Assembly (NCBI GenBank): GCA_934655875.1
Contig: CAKUHB010000008.1
Location: 26,124 to 90,123 of the forward strand
Source of the DNA: an uncultured Oscillospiraceae bacterium
GTDB taxonomy: Bacteria; Bacillota; Clostridia; Oscillospirales; Oscillospiraceae
DNA: 64,000 bases
Reading direction: 5' to 3'
The notes beneath the pieces are model-generated. The model was given only the letters and a program-made list of their open reading frames with translations. It was not told the origin of the DNA and made no database searches. This document shows, one piece after another, positions 29,002-38,208 of this stretch (position 1 is the first letter of the stretch; each line of letters begins with the position of its first letter). Both the position numbers and the translations under genes were made by a program.

Positions 29002-29925
29002 TTACGGCTTGTCCGGCCAAAGGCGCTCTTCGTAGACGCCTGCGGACTTGAGCGCGCAGATCGCTTCCTTTACCGACGACAGATCCTCGCGGTACGTGAC
29101 GCCGTGCCAGACCTCCTCGCACGGCAGCACCTGTACGCTGGCCGTCCCCTCCTGCAGCTGCTGGTTGACGACCACCGGCAGATAAAACTCGCTCTTCAGC
29201 GGGTTCTGCGCGACATCCGTCCGGAAGAACGCAGGCATCCGCGTCCAAATCTCGGTCACCATCTGCTCCGTGAAGCCCCAGATGTTCATGGATACGATCG
29301 CATCGCCGGGCAGGGCAGTATAGTGCTCGCCATCCTCGGTGAAGGCGATCTCATCTCCGCGCTGGACGATCTTCGTCCGCTCGGTAATGCCGGTCAGAAG
29401 GCCATTCTGCACCTCGCATACGCCGCGCGCCACAGAGCCGAACTTCGTCACGGTGTTTTTTACGCGATAGCCGACCATCGCATAGCGGTGCGGGTCGTCA
29501 TTACCGCTCAAAAAGTCATAGATCTCCTGAAAGGCCATGCGGCCATAGAAATCGTCGGAGTTGATGACAGCGAACGGCCCATGCAGCACGTTCCGGCAGC
29601 AGGCGACGGCCTGCGCCGTGCCCCAGGGCTTGACGCGCCCCCCCGGCACCTCGCAGCCGTCCGGGATGTCCGTCAGCTCCTGATAAACATACGAAACGTT
29701 GAAAAACTGCTCCATGCGATTGCCGATCCGCTCATGGAACAGGGCGTCATGCTCGCGCTTGATGATAAAGACCAGATCGCGGAAGCCCGCGCGGCGTGCG
29801 TCATACATGGAAAAATCGATGATGCTGTGGCCCTCTTTGTCCACCGGCTCCATCTGCTTCAGTCCGCCGAAGCGGCTTCCCATCCCGGCCGCCATAATGA
29901 CCAGCGCGGGCGATTGTCTGTGCAT
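29002..29925 (-). CDS. Nucleotidyltransferase family protein
   Basis: 307 residues. N terminus LVIMAAGMGSRFGGLKQ is the glycine-rich nucleotide-binding signature of sugar-1-phosphate nucleotidyltransferases; NSDDFYG carries the metal-binding Asp. It likely activates a sugar phosphate with an NTP; the sugar is unknown. ATG 29925 is preferred because AAGGAGG precedes it; a start at 29958 would overlap the upstream gene. Next to an S66 peptidase, with a possible link to cell wall metabolism. Confidence 0.8.
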   Translation of the reverse strand: MHRQSPALVIMAAGMGSRFGGLKQMEPVDKEGHSIIDFSMYDARRAGFRDLVFIIKREHDALFHERIGNRMEQFFNVSYVYQELTDIPDGCEVPGGRVKPWGTAQAVACCRNVLHGPFAVINSDDFYGRMAFQEIYDFLSGNDDPHRYAMVGYRVKNTVTKFGSVARGVCEVQNGLLTGITERTKIVQRGDEIAFTEDGEHYTALPGDAIVSMNIWGFTEQMVTEIWTRMPAFFRTDVAQNPLKSEFYLPVVVNQQLQEGTASVQVLPCEEVWHGVTYREDLSSVKEAICALKSAGVYEERLWPDKP

Positions 29926-29954
29926 AAAACTGCCTCCTTCTGTTATCTCCGTTA

Positions 29955-30983
29955 TCATAAAAACTCAATTTTCTGTGCCGGGACATCCACCTGCGCCATA
30001 ACGCCGAACGGCACGATGCAGCGCGGCAGCGCGTGGCCGACCGAAAGTCCGCACACGACCGGCAGCTCCGGGTCGCCAATCACCTGCGGCAGAAGCGCTT
30101 CGTATTCCTCCTGCCAGACGCCGTCCATCGGCTTTCCGACCAGCACGCCGCTGACCGCCGCAAAGACCCCGGCCTGCTTCAGATATTCCAGCGCCCTGCG
30201 GTACTTTGCGGGTTCCATCTGCTCCTCGCTTGATTCCAGCAGCAGGATCTTTCCCTGCCATTCCGCCGCGGACGGGAACAGGCCGTATTTCCGGCAGATC
30301 TCCGGCATGTCCGCGTAGCGCGTCGGGTCGAACATGTCAAAGATACTGTCGATGCAGCCGCCGAGGATCTCGCCCCGGAACTGCCCGCTGCCCTGCAGCA
30401 GACGGAAGCTGCCCGCCTCTTCGTGCGCGCGCAGCGGGATACCGAGCTGCGACGCGTCATAGGACTTCCGGCTCTCGTACCAGACCCCGCTCGGGCGGAT
30501 GCAGCGGATGCAGCCGCTCGTGAGAAGCTCCTCAAAATACTGCCGGGTATAGGGCAGCATTTCTTTGTCCAATTCACAGATATCCGGCAGGAACGCCTGC
30601 CCGTAGAATGTCGGCAGGCCGACCTTATGGAGCATGAAATGGTCGATCGTCGTGTCGGAAAAGCCGAGGAAGGGCTTCTGCGTCACGGCCTTCTGCAGCG
30701 CGTCCTGTTCAAACAGATACGGCGCGAGGCGGTAGGTGTCGTCGCCGCCGATGGCGCAGAGGATCAGATCGATCTCCGGGTCGCGGAAGGCCTGCAGCAG
30801 GTCCTCCGCCCGCCACTCCGGGTGCCGGCGCAGGGCGTCCAGCCCGTCGCGGGCATGCGGCAGGAACTTGACCCGCAGGCCGTAGGCCTGCAGGCGCGAA
30901 AGGCCGAGCGCTGCCTCGTGCTGCATAAACGGCTCACCCAGGAGCCCTCTCGACAGGCTGACGATGCCGACGGTCCGGATCAT
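29955..30983 (-). CDS. S66 family LD-carboxypeptidase
   Basis: 342 residues, cytoplasmic. The nucleophile serine is in GFSDTT (about S109), with GGDDTYR preceding and VGHALPRCIVPFG near the C terminus containing the family histidine. S66 enzymes trim the terminal D-Ala of murein tetrapeptides (LdcA) or hydrolyse microcin C-type conjugates (MccF). Genome context does not decide between them. ATG 30983 follows GGAGGGA. Confidence 0.82.
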   Translation of the reverse strand: MIRTVGIVSLSRGLLGEPFMQHEAALGLSRLQAYGLRVKFLPHARDGLDALRRHPEWRAEDLLQAFRDPEIDLILCAIGGDDTYRLAPYLFEQDALQKAVTQKPFLGFSDTTIDHFMLHKVGLPTFYGQAFLPDICELDKEMLPYTRQYFEELLTSGCIRCIRPSGVWYESRKSYDASQLGIPLRAHEEAGSFRLLQGSGQFRGEILGGCIDSIFDMFDPTRYADMPEICRKYGLFPSAAEWQGKILLLESSEEQMEPAKYRRALEYLKQAGVFAAVSGVLVGKPMDGVWQEEYEALLPQVIGDPELPVVCGLSVGHALPRCIVPFGVMAQVDVPAQKIEFL

Positions 30984-31089
30984 ACCGCATCCCTCCGTTT
31001 CTTTTTCCATGTATATGGTATCGGTTCGACCGCCGGATTGCAAGACCTTTTTTGTCCGGATAAGGAAACATCCTGGCAGATCGCGGTGC

Positions 31090-31118
31090 TTGCACCGGCG
31101 GCGGGAATATGATAGACT
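31090..31118 (+). promoter_or_regulatory. Promoter of the antiporter-mgtC pair
   Basis: TTGCAC (31090-31095), 17-base spacer, TAGACT (31113-31118), 35 bases before the GTG start. Confidence 0.55.
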
Positions 31119-31153
31119 ATGGGAAACTCTAGCTGCCATGGGAGGTGAGGTCT

Positions 31154-32602
31154 GTGCAGCTTTCTCAGTTTATCGCCGGTCTCAGCCCGGTCTCGGCGAT
31201 CATTCTTGCCGTCGCGCTGATGCTGTTCTCCGGCTTTCTCATGACGCGGCTCACAAAGCTTCTCCGCCTGCCGAACGTGACCGCCTACATTCTCGCGGGC
31301 ATTCTGATCGGGCCGTATGTCCTGGATCTCGTCCCGCAGTCGATCATTGACGGCACGGATTTTCTGTCCGATATCGCGCTGGCGTTCATCGCCTTCTCCA
31401 CCGGCGAATTTTTCAAGCTCTCCACGCTAAAAAAGAACGGCCTCGCCGTCGTCTGGGTCACAGTTTTAGAGGCCGTGCTGGCCTCGGTCTTCGTGTTCGT
31501 CCTGACGTTTTTCGTTCTGCGGCTCGATCTGGCCTTTTCGATCGTCCTCGCGGCGCTGGCCTCGGCCACGGCGCCGGCTTCCACCATGATGACCATCCGG
31601 CAGACCGGCGCGAAGGGCGATTTTGTCGACACGCTTCTGCAGGTCGTCGCGCTGGACGACGTGGTCGGACTGGTTCTGTATTCCGTCGCCATCTCCATTG
31701 CGCTGGCTTCAGCGGCGGGCGGAAGCGGGTTTTCCCTGCGGACGCTGGCGGAGCCGGTGATTCTCAACCTGCTGGTGCTTGCGCTCGGCGGGCTGTTCGG
31801 TCTTTTCATGAAGCTCCTTATGCCGCAGAAGCGCTCGACCGACAATAAGCTCATCATCTCCATCGCGCTTCTGTTCACGTTCTGCGGCGCGTGCACGCTG
31901 CTGGACGTTTCACCGCTGCTCGGCTGCATGATGATGGGTACGGTCTACACGAATATCGCGGAGGACGACAAGCTCTTCAAGCAGCTCAATTATTTCAGTC
32001 CGCCGATCCTGCTTCTGTTCTTTGTCCGCTCCGGCATGTCGTTCCGGCTGGACGCGCTGTTTTCCGCCGCCGGGAATCTTGACGGCGTACCGCTGCTCGT
32101 CATCGGCGTCGGGTATTTCTTCGTCCGCATTCTCGGCAAATACGCGGGCGCGTGGCTGGGCTGCCGGCTCGTCGGCAAGCCGCCGCTGGTGCGCAATTAT
32201 CTCGGTCTTGCCCTCATCCCGCAGGCGGGCGTCGCCATCGGCTTGGCCGCGCTCGGCGCGCGGACGCTCGGCGGCGTCATGGGCAGCGACCTGCAGACCG
32301 TCATCCTCGCGTCGAGCGTCCTGTATGAGCTGATCGGGCCGGGCTGCGCAAAGCTCGCGCTGTACCTGTCCGGATCGTACTCCACAAAGCTCGAGGACGT
32401 CGCCGTTGTGGAGGAAGTCACGCAGACCGGCGATCGCAAATCCGACGTGCAGCTGCTCATCGAGCGGATCCAGAAGATCCAGCAGGAGCTGCCCGCGCAC
32501 GAAGCCGCCATGGACGAGGACGAGGCCGCCTTCACCGAAGCCGCCGAAGAGCAGCTCGCCCAGACGCAGGCGCAGCGCAGATTTTTCTATCTCAGGAGGT
32601 AA
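31154..32602 (+). CDS. Cation/proton antiporter (CPA2, Kef-like)
   Basis: 482 residues with about 12 hydrophobic segments, matching the Na+/H+ exchanger (CPA) fold. LPNVTAYILAGILIGP is typical of the family. After the membrane domain a glutamate-rich cytoplasmic tail of about 90 residues follows; no TrkA-N or UspA domain is seen. GTG 31154 is chosen over GTG 31145 because GGAGG at 31141-31145 would overlap the latter. The next gene begins close to its stop, so the two are co-expressed. Confidence 0.85.
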   Translation: MQLSQFIAGLSPVSAIILAVALMLFSGFLMTRLTKLLRLPNVTAYILAGILIGPYVLDLVPQSIIDGTDFLSDIALAFIAFSTGEFFKLSTLKKNGLAVVWVTVLEAVLASVFVFVLTFFVLRLDLAFSIVLAALASATAPASTMMTIRQTGAKGDFVDTLLQVVALDDVVGLVLYSVAISIALASAAGGSGFSLRTLAEPVILNLLVLALGGLFGLFMKLLMPQKRSTDNKLIISIALLFTFCGACTLLDVSPLLGCMMMGTVYTNIAEDDKLFKQLNYFSPPILLLFFVRSGMSFRLDALFSAAGNLDGVPLLVIGVGYFFVRILGKYAGAWLGCRLVGKPPLVRNYLGLALIPQAGVAIGLAALGARTLGGVMGSDLQTVILASSVLYELIGPGCAKLALYLSGSYSTKLEDVAVVEEVTQTGDRKSDVQLLIERIQKIQQELPAHEAAMDEDEAAFTEAAEEQLAQTQAQRRFFYLRR

Positions 32603-32607
32603 TGCAT

Positions 32608-33327
32608 ATGAAACAGGACTGGATTGCATCGCTTTTGGGCGCGTGGAGCGCCGGGCTTACCATCGGGTCGATCCTTCTGCGGCTGGCGCTGAGCATGGCG
32701 CTGTCCGCCATCATCGGCTGTGAGCGCTCCAGCAAGCGCCATTCGGCCGGTCTTCGCACGTTCATCCTCGTGAGCCTTGCCGGGACGGCCACCATGCTTG
32801 CCGACCAGTTTCTCATGCAGACGGCAGGCGTCACGCTGCCGATTCTGTCCGCTGCGGCTGTGATCGGCATTACGACGATCAGCGGCAACTCCATTCTTTT
32901 CAGCTCCAAAAACCAGATCAAGGGACTGACCACGTCCGTCGGCCTGTGGTGCTGCGGCATCGTGGGGCTTTGTCTCGGCGCGGGACTGTATACGCTGGCG
33001 CTTTTACTGTTCCTGGCGCTTCTTTGCAGCATGTCCGGCCTGCCGGCGCTCGAAACGCACCTCAAGGATCGCTCCAACCACTTCGAGGTGCATCTGGAGC
33101 TCAAGAACAAGGGCGATCTGCCGGATTTCATCTCGACCGTCCGCGCGCTCGGCATTCGCATCGATGATCTGGAGTCCAATCCCGCATACCTCAACTCCGG
33201 CCTGAGCGTGTTTACCGTTTCGTTCACCGTGGACAGCGCCGAGCTGAAGCAGTATAAAAAGCACGGCGAGATCATCGAAGCGCTGCGCTCGCTCGATTAT
33301 GTCTATTATATCGAAGAAATGAACTGA
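32608..33327 (+). CDS. MgtC/SapB family membrane protein
   Basis: 239 residues. Five or so membrane segments, with the MgtC signature IGCERSSKRHSAGLRT followed by FILVSLAGTA. A C-terminal ACT-like soluble domain (residues about 155-239) is present. In pathogens MgtC restrains the F-type ATPase under magnesium limitation; the role in this organism is unknown. ATG 32608 is preferred over 32602 for its distance from AGGAGG. Confidence 0.85.
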   Translation: MKQDWIASLLGAWSAGLTIGSILLRLALSMALSAIIGCERSSKRHSAGLRTFILVSLAGTATMLADQFLMQTAGVTLPILSAAAVIGITTISGNSILFSSKNQIKGLTTSVGLWCCGIVGLCLGAGLYTLALLLFLALLCSMSGLPALETHLKDRSNHFEVHLELKNKGDLPDFISTVRALGIRIDDLESNPAYLNSGLSVFTVSFTVDSAELKQYKKHGEIIEALRSLDYVYYIEEMN

Positions 33328-33349
33328 CGCGCCCCGTTTTTTCTACATC

Positions 33350-33386
33350 CCCCGCGGACTCCGTCTGTCTGCGGGGATTGTTTTTT
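33350..33386 (+). terminator. Intrinsic terminator after mgtC-like gene
   Basis: CCCCGCGGA / TCTGCGGGG stem (one G-U pair) followed by a TTGTTTTTT run. The same T-run provides the TTGTTT -35 box of the next promoter. Confidence 0.75.
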
Positions 33387-33406
33387 GTCCGCTCCTGTGC
33401 TACACT
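33378..33406 (+). promoter_or_regulatory. Promoter of the sodium-dependent transporter
   Basis: TTGTTT (33378-33383), 17-base spacer, TACACT (33401-33406), 46 bases before the start codon; it overlaps the T-run of the preceding terminator. Confidence 0.55.
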
Positions 33407-33451
33407 AGTACGGTCGCGCGCGGACAGCGCCGTGAAAGGGAGGAGAACCAC

Positions 33452-34825
33452 ATGCAAAAAGGAGAACACAAAAGAAGTACATTTTCCGGGAAGATCGGAT
33501 TTGTTCTGTCTGCGGCCGGCGCGTCGGTCGGCCTTGGCAACATCTGGCGCTTCCCGTATCTGGCCGCGAAATACGGCGGCGGCATTTTCCTGCTCGTCTA
33601 CATCATTCTGGCTCTGACCTTCGGCTATACCATGATCGTGGCGGAGACCTCGCTCGGCCGGATGACCGGCAAAAGCCCGGTCGGCGCGTTCGCCGCGTTC
33701 GGCAAGTCCGGCTGGCTGCGCTTCGGCGGCTGGATCAACGCGATCATCCCCATCCTGATCGTGCCGTATTACTCGGTCATCGGCGGCTGGGTCATCAAAT
33801 ACCTGTTCGGCTACGTGACCGGCAACGGCAGCCAGCTGGCCGCCGACGGCTATTTCGGCGATTTCATTTCCAACGGCGTGTCCACGGAGCTCTGCTTCGT
33901 GATCTTCGCCCTTCTGACGCTCGTCATCATCTTTGCCGGCGTCCAGAACGGCATTGAGCGCGTGTCGAAATTCATGATGCCGATTCTTGTCGTTTTGTCC
34001 ATCATTATCGCGGTCTATTCCGTCACGCGCCCGGGCGCGCTGGAGGGCGTCAAGTATTTCCTCGTGCCGAATCTGGAGAATTTCTCGTGGATGACCGTCG
34101 TGGCCGCCATGGGGCAGATGTTCTATTCGCTGTCCATCGCGATGGGCATTCTCATCACCTTCGGCTCTTACATGAAAAAGGACATTTCCATCGAAGCGTC
34201 CACGCGCAATGTGGAGATTTTCGATACCGCCATCGCCATTATGGCAGGGCTTATGATCATTCCCGCCGTGTTCGCTTTCTCCGGCGGCGATCCGGGCGCG
34301 CTGAATGCCGGTCCGTCCCTCATGTTCATCACCATCCCCAAGGTCTTTGACTCCATGGGCCTTGGCACCGCCATCGGCATTCTGTTCTTCGTTCTGGTGC
34401 TGTTCGCCGCTCTGACCAGCTCCATCGCGCTGACCGAGAGCGCCGTCTCGACCTTCCAGGACGAGCTTGGCTGGGGCCGGCACAAGTCCACCGTCATCGT
34501 CGGCATCGTCATGCTGGCGCTCGGCACGCTGTCCTCGCTGGGCTATGGGCCGCTTGCAGGCGTGACGCTCATCGGGATGCAGTTCCTTGATTTCTTTGAT
34601 TTTTTGACGAACTCCGTCATGATGCCGGTCGCAGCCATCGCCATCTGCCTGCTCGTCTCCCGCGTTGTCGGCGTCGACCGCGTGGAGCAGGAGGTCTTGC
34701 TCGGCGAGAGCACATTCCGCCGCAAAAAGGTCTTCAACACCATGATCCGGTTCCTCTGCCCGTTCTTCGCGGCGATCATCCTGATCAGCTCCGTCGCCAA
34801 TGCTTTCGGTTGGATCTCCATGTAA
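33452..34825 (+). CDS. Sodium-dependent transporter (NSS/SNF family)
   Basis: 457 residues, about 11-12 membrane helices. The N-terminal signature GASVGLGNIWRFPYL is the sodium- and substrate-binding TM1 of the neurotransmitter:sodium symporter family. Likely imports an amino acid or indole-type compound with Na+; substrate unknown. Single-gene transcript with its own promoter and terminator; strong binding site GGGAGGAG before ATG 33452. Confidence 0.92.
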   Translation: MQKGEHKRSTFSGKIGFVLSAAGASVGLGNIWRFPYLAAKYGGGIFLLVYIILALTFGYTMIVAETSLGRMTGKSPVGAFAAFGKSGWLRFGGWINAIIPILIVPYYSVIGGWVIKYLFGYVTGNGSQLAADGYFGDFISNGVSTELCFVIFALLTLVIIFAGVQNGIERVSKFMMPILVVLSIIIAVYSVTRPGALEGVKYFLVPNLENFSWMTVVAAMGQMFYSLSIAMGILITFGSYMKKDISIEASTRNVEIFDTAIAIMAGLMIIPAVFAFSGGDPGALNAGPSLMFITIPKVFDSMGLGTAIGILFFVLVLFAALTSSIALTESAVSTFQDELGWGRHKSTVIVGIVMLALGTLSSLGYGPLAGVTLIGMQFLDFFDFLTNSVMMPVAAIAICLLVSRVVGVDRVEQEVLLGESTFRRKKVFNTMIRFLCPFFAAIILISSVANAFGWISM

Positions 34826-34836
34826 AAAAACGCTTT

Positions 34837-34870
34837 CTCCGCAGCGCCCTGTGCGCTGCGGAGTTTTTTT
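34837..34870 (+). terminator. Intrinsic terminator of the transporter gene
   Basis: CTCCGCAGCGC / GCGCTGCGGAG stem, CCTGT loop, seven T. Confidence 0.9.
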
Positions 34871-34937
34871 GCCCAAATGCGCAAAACGGGCGATGTTTAT
34901 GATATAGTGAAGGAAATCCGGTGCGGAGGTAAGGGCT

Positions 34938-36617
34938 ATGCGGCAGAAAAAGCAGATCTCTCTCAAATGGGGCGTCATGATCATCATTCTCACCTGCTGG
35001 GTCTTGCCGATCCTCATGATCGTGGCGACGTCAGGCGTGCTTCTGTCGCGCAGCTATGAAAAGAATCTGCGCTCCGGCATGCAGGTCAGCGTCGATCACG
35101 CCATGGAGCAGACCGTCCTGCGCTGGTCGGCTGCGCTGGAATCCTCCAAGGCCGTCAGCTACGGCGGCGAGATCCGCAGCGCCTACCGCGATTACGTCCG
35201 CACCGAGGACCGGCAGGCGCTCTATAAAGCCGTTTCCTCCTATTTTTCACAGAATTTTGCCCGTGACGAAAATTTCAAGGCCGTCTTTCTGACGTTCTAC
35301 GACCATCCGGAGAGCCTGTACTACTACATGGCCTCCTACCGCACCACGAGTTACCGGCTCGTGCGCGACTACCGCGAATCCGTCCGCCCGGCCGTTCTGG
35401 AGAGCCTGTCGGAGGTCGACACCGGCATTTATTTCCTCCAGCAGGACGGCGAGGTCTATATGGCCCGCAACCTGCTGGACGGCCAGTTCCAGCCCTATGC
35501 CGCCCTTGTCATGCAGTGCGACATGGACACGCTCTGCCGCGCCTTCACTGCTATCACCAGCGTCTCGCGCGCCGATATCACGCTCGACACGATCGACTGG
35601 CCGCTTCTTGACACGCAGCCCGATCCGCTGCCCGGCGAACGGGAGATTTCCGTCTCGCGCACTGCGGAGTTTGCCGGCCACACGCTCACCGTCGAGGTCG
35701 CAGCCACGCGGCACGATCTGTGGAGCTCGATGCCGGGGCTCCGCACGGCGGTCGCGCTGCTGCTCCTGCTGGGGATCCCGCTGCTGCTGCTTGTCATCTG
35801 GCTGTTTTATCACTTCATTACCGTCCCCATGGCGCAGATGACGGACGCCGCCGCCCGCGTCCAGAGCGGTGAGCGCGGCTATCAGATCGCAGCCCGCGCC
35901 AACAGCACGGAGTTCCAGAAGATCTTCGACCAGTTCAACCGCATGTCCATGGAGCTCCAGCGTCAGTTTGAGCGGCTCTACCGCGAGCAGCAGGCCCTGC
36001 AGCAGGCGCGCATCAAGGCGCTGCAATCGCAGATCAACCCGCACTTTCTCAATAACACGCTCGAGATCATCAACTGGGAAGCACGTCTGGCCGAAAACGA
36101 GCAGGTCTGCAAGATGGTCGACGCCCTGTCCACCATGCTCGACGGCGCGCTTGGCCGCGACGGGCAGGGCATGATCCCGCTGCGCGAGGAGCTGGGCTAT
36201 CTCGACGCGTATCTCTATATCATCCGCGAGCGGCTCGGCGAGCGGCTTCTGGTGGAAAAGGAGCTGGACGAGACGCTGCTGCCCGTCCTCATTCCGCGGC
36301 TCATTTTGCAGCCCATCGTGGAAAACGCGGTCGAGCATGATATCGTCCCGCACCGCGGCGGACGGCTGACGCTGCGCGCGCTCCGGCAGGACGGAAAGCT
36401 GCTGCTCGAAGCGGAACACGACGGCACCATCCGCGCCGAGGACGCCGAAAAGCTCGATCAGCTCCTCCACTCCGACGTGACGCCCGCGTCCCGCCGCAGC
36501 ATGGGTCTCCGGAACGTGCGCGACCGGCTCCGCCTGCTCTACGGCGACGAAGCGGCCATCTCCATTTTCCAATCTGCGCCGGGCGTGATTCTTGCCCAAA
36601 TTTCGCTCCCGCTTTGA
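34938..36617 (+). CDS. Sensor histidine kinase, YesM type
   Basis: 559 residues. One N-terminal membrane segment (about 12-37), an extracytoplasmic sensing region to about 265, a second segment (about 270-295) and a HAMP linker. The His_kinase domain follows with phospho-acceptor about H369 in QSQINPHFLNNTLE, then the ATPase region with LILQPIVENAVEH and GLRNVRDRL. It should sense an external sugar and phosphorylate the AraC-type regulator at 42007. It sits at the head of the chitobiose gene block; GGAGG before ATG 34938. Confidence 0.9.
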   Translation: MRQKKQISLKWGVMIIILTCWVLPILMIVATSGVLLSRSYEKNLRSGMQVSVDHAMEQTVLRWSAALESSKAVSYGGEIRSAYRDYVRTEDRQALYKAVSSYFSQNFARDENFKAVFLTFYDHPESLYYYMASYRTTSYRLVRDYRESVRPAVLESLSEVDTGIYFLQQDGEVYMARNLLDGQFQPYAALVMQCDMDTLCRAFTAITSVSRADITLDTIDWPLLDTQPDPLPGEREISVSRTAEFAGHTLTVEVAATRHDLWSSMPGLRTAVALLLLLGIPLLLLVIWLFYHFITVPMAQMTDAAARVQSGERGYQIAARANSTEFQKIFDQFNRMSMELQRQFERLYREQQALQQARIKALQSQINPHFLNNTLEIINWEARLAENEQVCKMVDALSTMLDGALGRDGQGMIPLREELGYLDAYLYIIRERLGERLLVEKELDETLLPVLIPRLILQPIVENAVEHDIVPHRGGRLTLRALRQDGKLLLEAEHDGTIRAEDAEKLDQLLHSDVTPASRRSMGLRNVRDRLRLLYGDEAAISIFQSAPGVILAQISLPL

Positions 36618-36679
36618 CGCTGTTTGTGGTGATTGCGCCAAACTGCACAACAACGGGCAAGAAACAGCAACTGCAACTC

Positions 36680-36708
36680 TTATACAAAATCACGAAGTAT
36701 TCTATAAT
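36680..36708 (+). promoter_or_regulatory. Promoter of the sugar-binding protein operon
   Basis: TTATAC (36680-36685), 17-base spacer, TATAAT (36703-36708). The -35 box is weak, as expected for an activated promoter. Confidence 0.6.
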
Positions 36709-36715
36709 AGGGACC

Positions 36716-36736
36716 GTGACATCGGTAAAATGTCAC
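36716..36736 (+). promoter_or_regulatory. Inverted repeat near the transcription start
   Basis: GTGACAT and ATGTCAC flank a seven-base centre, immediately downstream of the -10 box. It could be an operator or a short mRNA hairpin controlling the binding-protein operon. Confidence 0.5.
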
Positions 36737-36766
36737 AATAAAATGAATTGAGAGGAAGAACCATTC

Positions 36767-38116
36767 ATGAAAAAGATTCTTGCATTGCTTCTCGCTCTTG
36801 CTCTGGTCCTGAGCTTCGCCGCCTGCTCCAGCAGCAAGCCCGCAGACACACCCGCACCGGCCGATCCCGCCGCCGACGCACAGACCCCCGCGGATACCGA
36901 AACCGAAACCGAAGCGCCTGCCGCTCCCGTCACGCTGAACATTGTGACCTCCTACGGCGGCGACGACGGCAACCGCGCCAACTTTGAAAACGCCGTTGCC
37001 AGCTATGAAGCCGAGACCGGCAACACCGTCAACGACGGCTCCGCCACCTCCAACGAGGAGTGGAAGGCCAAGGTCCTGACCGACTTTGAGACCGGCTCCG
37101 AGCCGGACGTCCTGTTCTTCTTCACGAACGCGGACGCAGAGCCCTTCATCAGCGCCAATAAGGTCGTCTCCATCGACGAGATCCGCGCAGAATATCCCGA
37201 CTACGCGGCCAACATGAAGGACAGCATGATGGCCACCGCCGCCGACGGCAAGCATTACGCCGTCCCGTCCTCCGGCTTCTGGGAGAACATGTTTGTCAAC
37301 AAGTCCGTGCTTGACACCTGCGGCGTCGCCGTTCCCGGCCCCGACTACACGTGGGAGCAGTTCCTGACGGACTGCCAGACCATTCTCGACAACGGCTTCA
37401 CCCCCATTGCCTGCTCCCTCGTCGAGGTTCCGCATTACTGGTTCGAGTTCGCCGTCATGAATAACGGCACGGTCGACAACCAGCTCGATATCCCGACCGT
37501 CACTGACGGCAAGCTGGACGCCGCCGGCGAAAAGTGGGTCGCCGCTCTGAACGACATCAAGGATCTCTATGAGCGCGGCTTCTTCCCGCAGAACACCCTG
37601 ACCGCTTCCGATGCCGAGACCGTCGCCATGTTCGGCGAGGGCGAGGCTGCCTTCCTCATTGACGGCTCCTGGAAGGTCGGCTATTTCACCGAGAACCATG
37701 CCGACACGCTGGAGGATTACCAGATCGCCTACGTCCCCGGCAAGGGCGAGCGTAAGGCTTCCGAAGCCATCGGCGGCATCTCCATGGGCTACTTCATCAC
37801 CCGCAAGGCATGGGACGATCCCGCCAAGCGTGACGCCGCCGTCAAGTTCGTCGAGCACCTGACCTCCGACGAGGTTCTCAGCACCTTCGTCACCACCGAA
37901 GTCACAGCTCTGGTCAACGGTGCCAAGCCGTCCGGCCTGAACGCCCTGCAGCAGTCCGCAGCTGACGCCAACGCCAACATCACGGCCGTCGTCGGCGCCG
38001 TGCAGGACACCATCACCGGCGAAGCCAAGGCCGATCTGTTCGGCAACATCCAGAACGTTGTCACCGGCAAGATGAGCGCGGAAGACGCCGTTCTCTCCGC
38101 CCTCGCACTGAACTGA
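36767..38116 (+). CDS. Extracellular sugar-binding lipoprotein (ABC importer)
   Basis: 449 residues. Lipoprotein signal with Cys20 in LSFAACSS, a Pro/Asp/Thr-rich tether of about 35 residues, then a type-1 solute-binding domain (LNIVTSYGGDDGNR, EPDVLFFFTNADAEPF, AFLIDGSWKVGYF). Binds the sugar for the two permeases that follow. Given nagA, nagB and a diacetylchitobiose phosphorylase in the same block, the ligand is probably N,N'-diacetylchitobiose or GlcNAc; this is inference. Confidence 0.9.
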   Translation: MKKILALLLALALVLSFAACSSSKPADTPAPADPAADAQTPADTETETEAPAAPVTLNIVTSYGGDDGNRANFENAVASYEAETGNTVNDGSATSNEEWKAKVLTDFETGSEPDVLFFFTNADAEPFISANKVVSIDEIRAEYPDYAANMKDSMMATAADGKHYAVPSSGFWENMFVNKSVLDTCGVAVPGPDYTWEQFLTDCQTILDNGFTPIACSLVEVPHYWFEFAVMNNGTVDNQLDIPTVTDGKLDAAGEKWVAALNDIKDLYERGFFPQNTLTASDAETVAMFGEGEAAFLIDGSWKVGYFTENHADTLEDYQIAYVPGKGERKASEAIGGISMGYFITRKAWDDPAKRDAAVKFVEHLTSDEVLSTFVTTEVTALVNGAKPSGLNALQQSAADANANITAVVGAVQDTITGEAKADLFGNIQNVVTGKMSAEDAVLSALALN

Positions 38117-38126
38117 TTCCTTACGC

Positions 38127-38162
38127 AAATGGCAGGGCTGCGGCGCAGCAGCCCTGCCATTT
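38127..38162 (+). terminator. 15-bp stem-loop between binding protein and permease genes
   Basis: AAATGGCAGGGCTGC and its exact complement around GGCGCA, followed by a short TTTCC. Such structures often stabilise binding-protein mRNA or partly stop transcription, giving excess binding protein over permease. Confidence 0.65.
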
Positions 38163-38208
38163 TCCTGAAAACGCCCCTGAATCCCCAAAAAGAGGTTGGT
38201 GAAGCCAA

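Noticed and set aside
33272..35017. 581-codon open frame on the minus strand
   Set aside because: Antisense to the sodium-dependent transporter; charged low-complexity translation.
36680..38188. 502-codon open frame on the minus strand
   Set aside because: Antisense to the sugar-binding lipoprotein; glycine/valine-rich shadow product.
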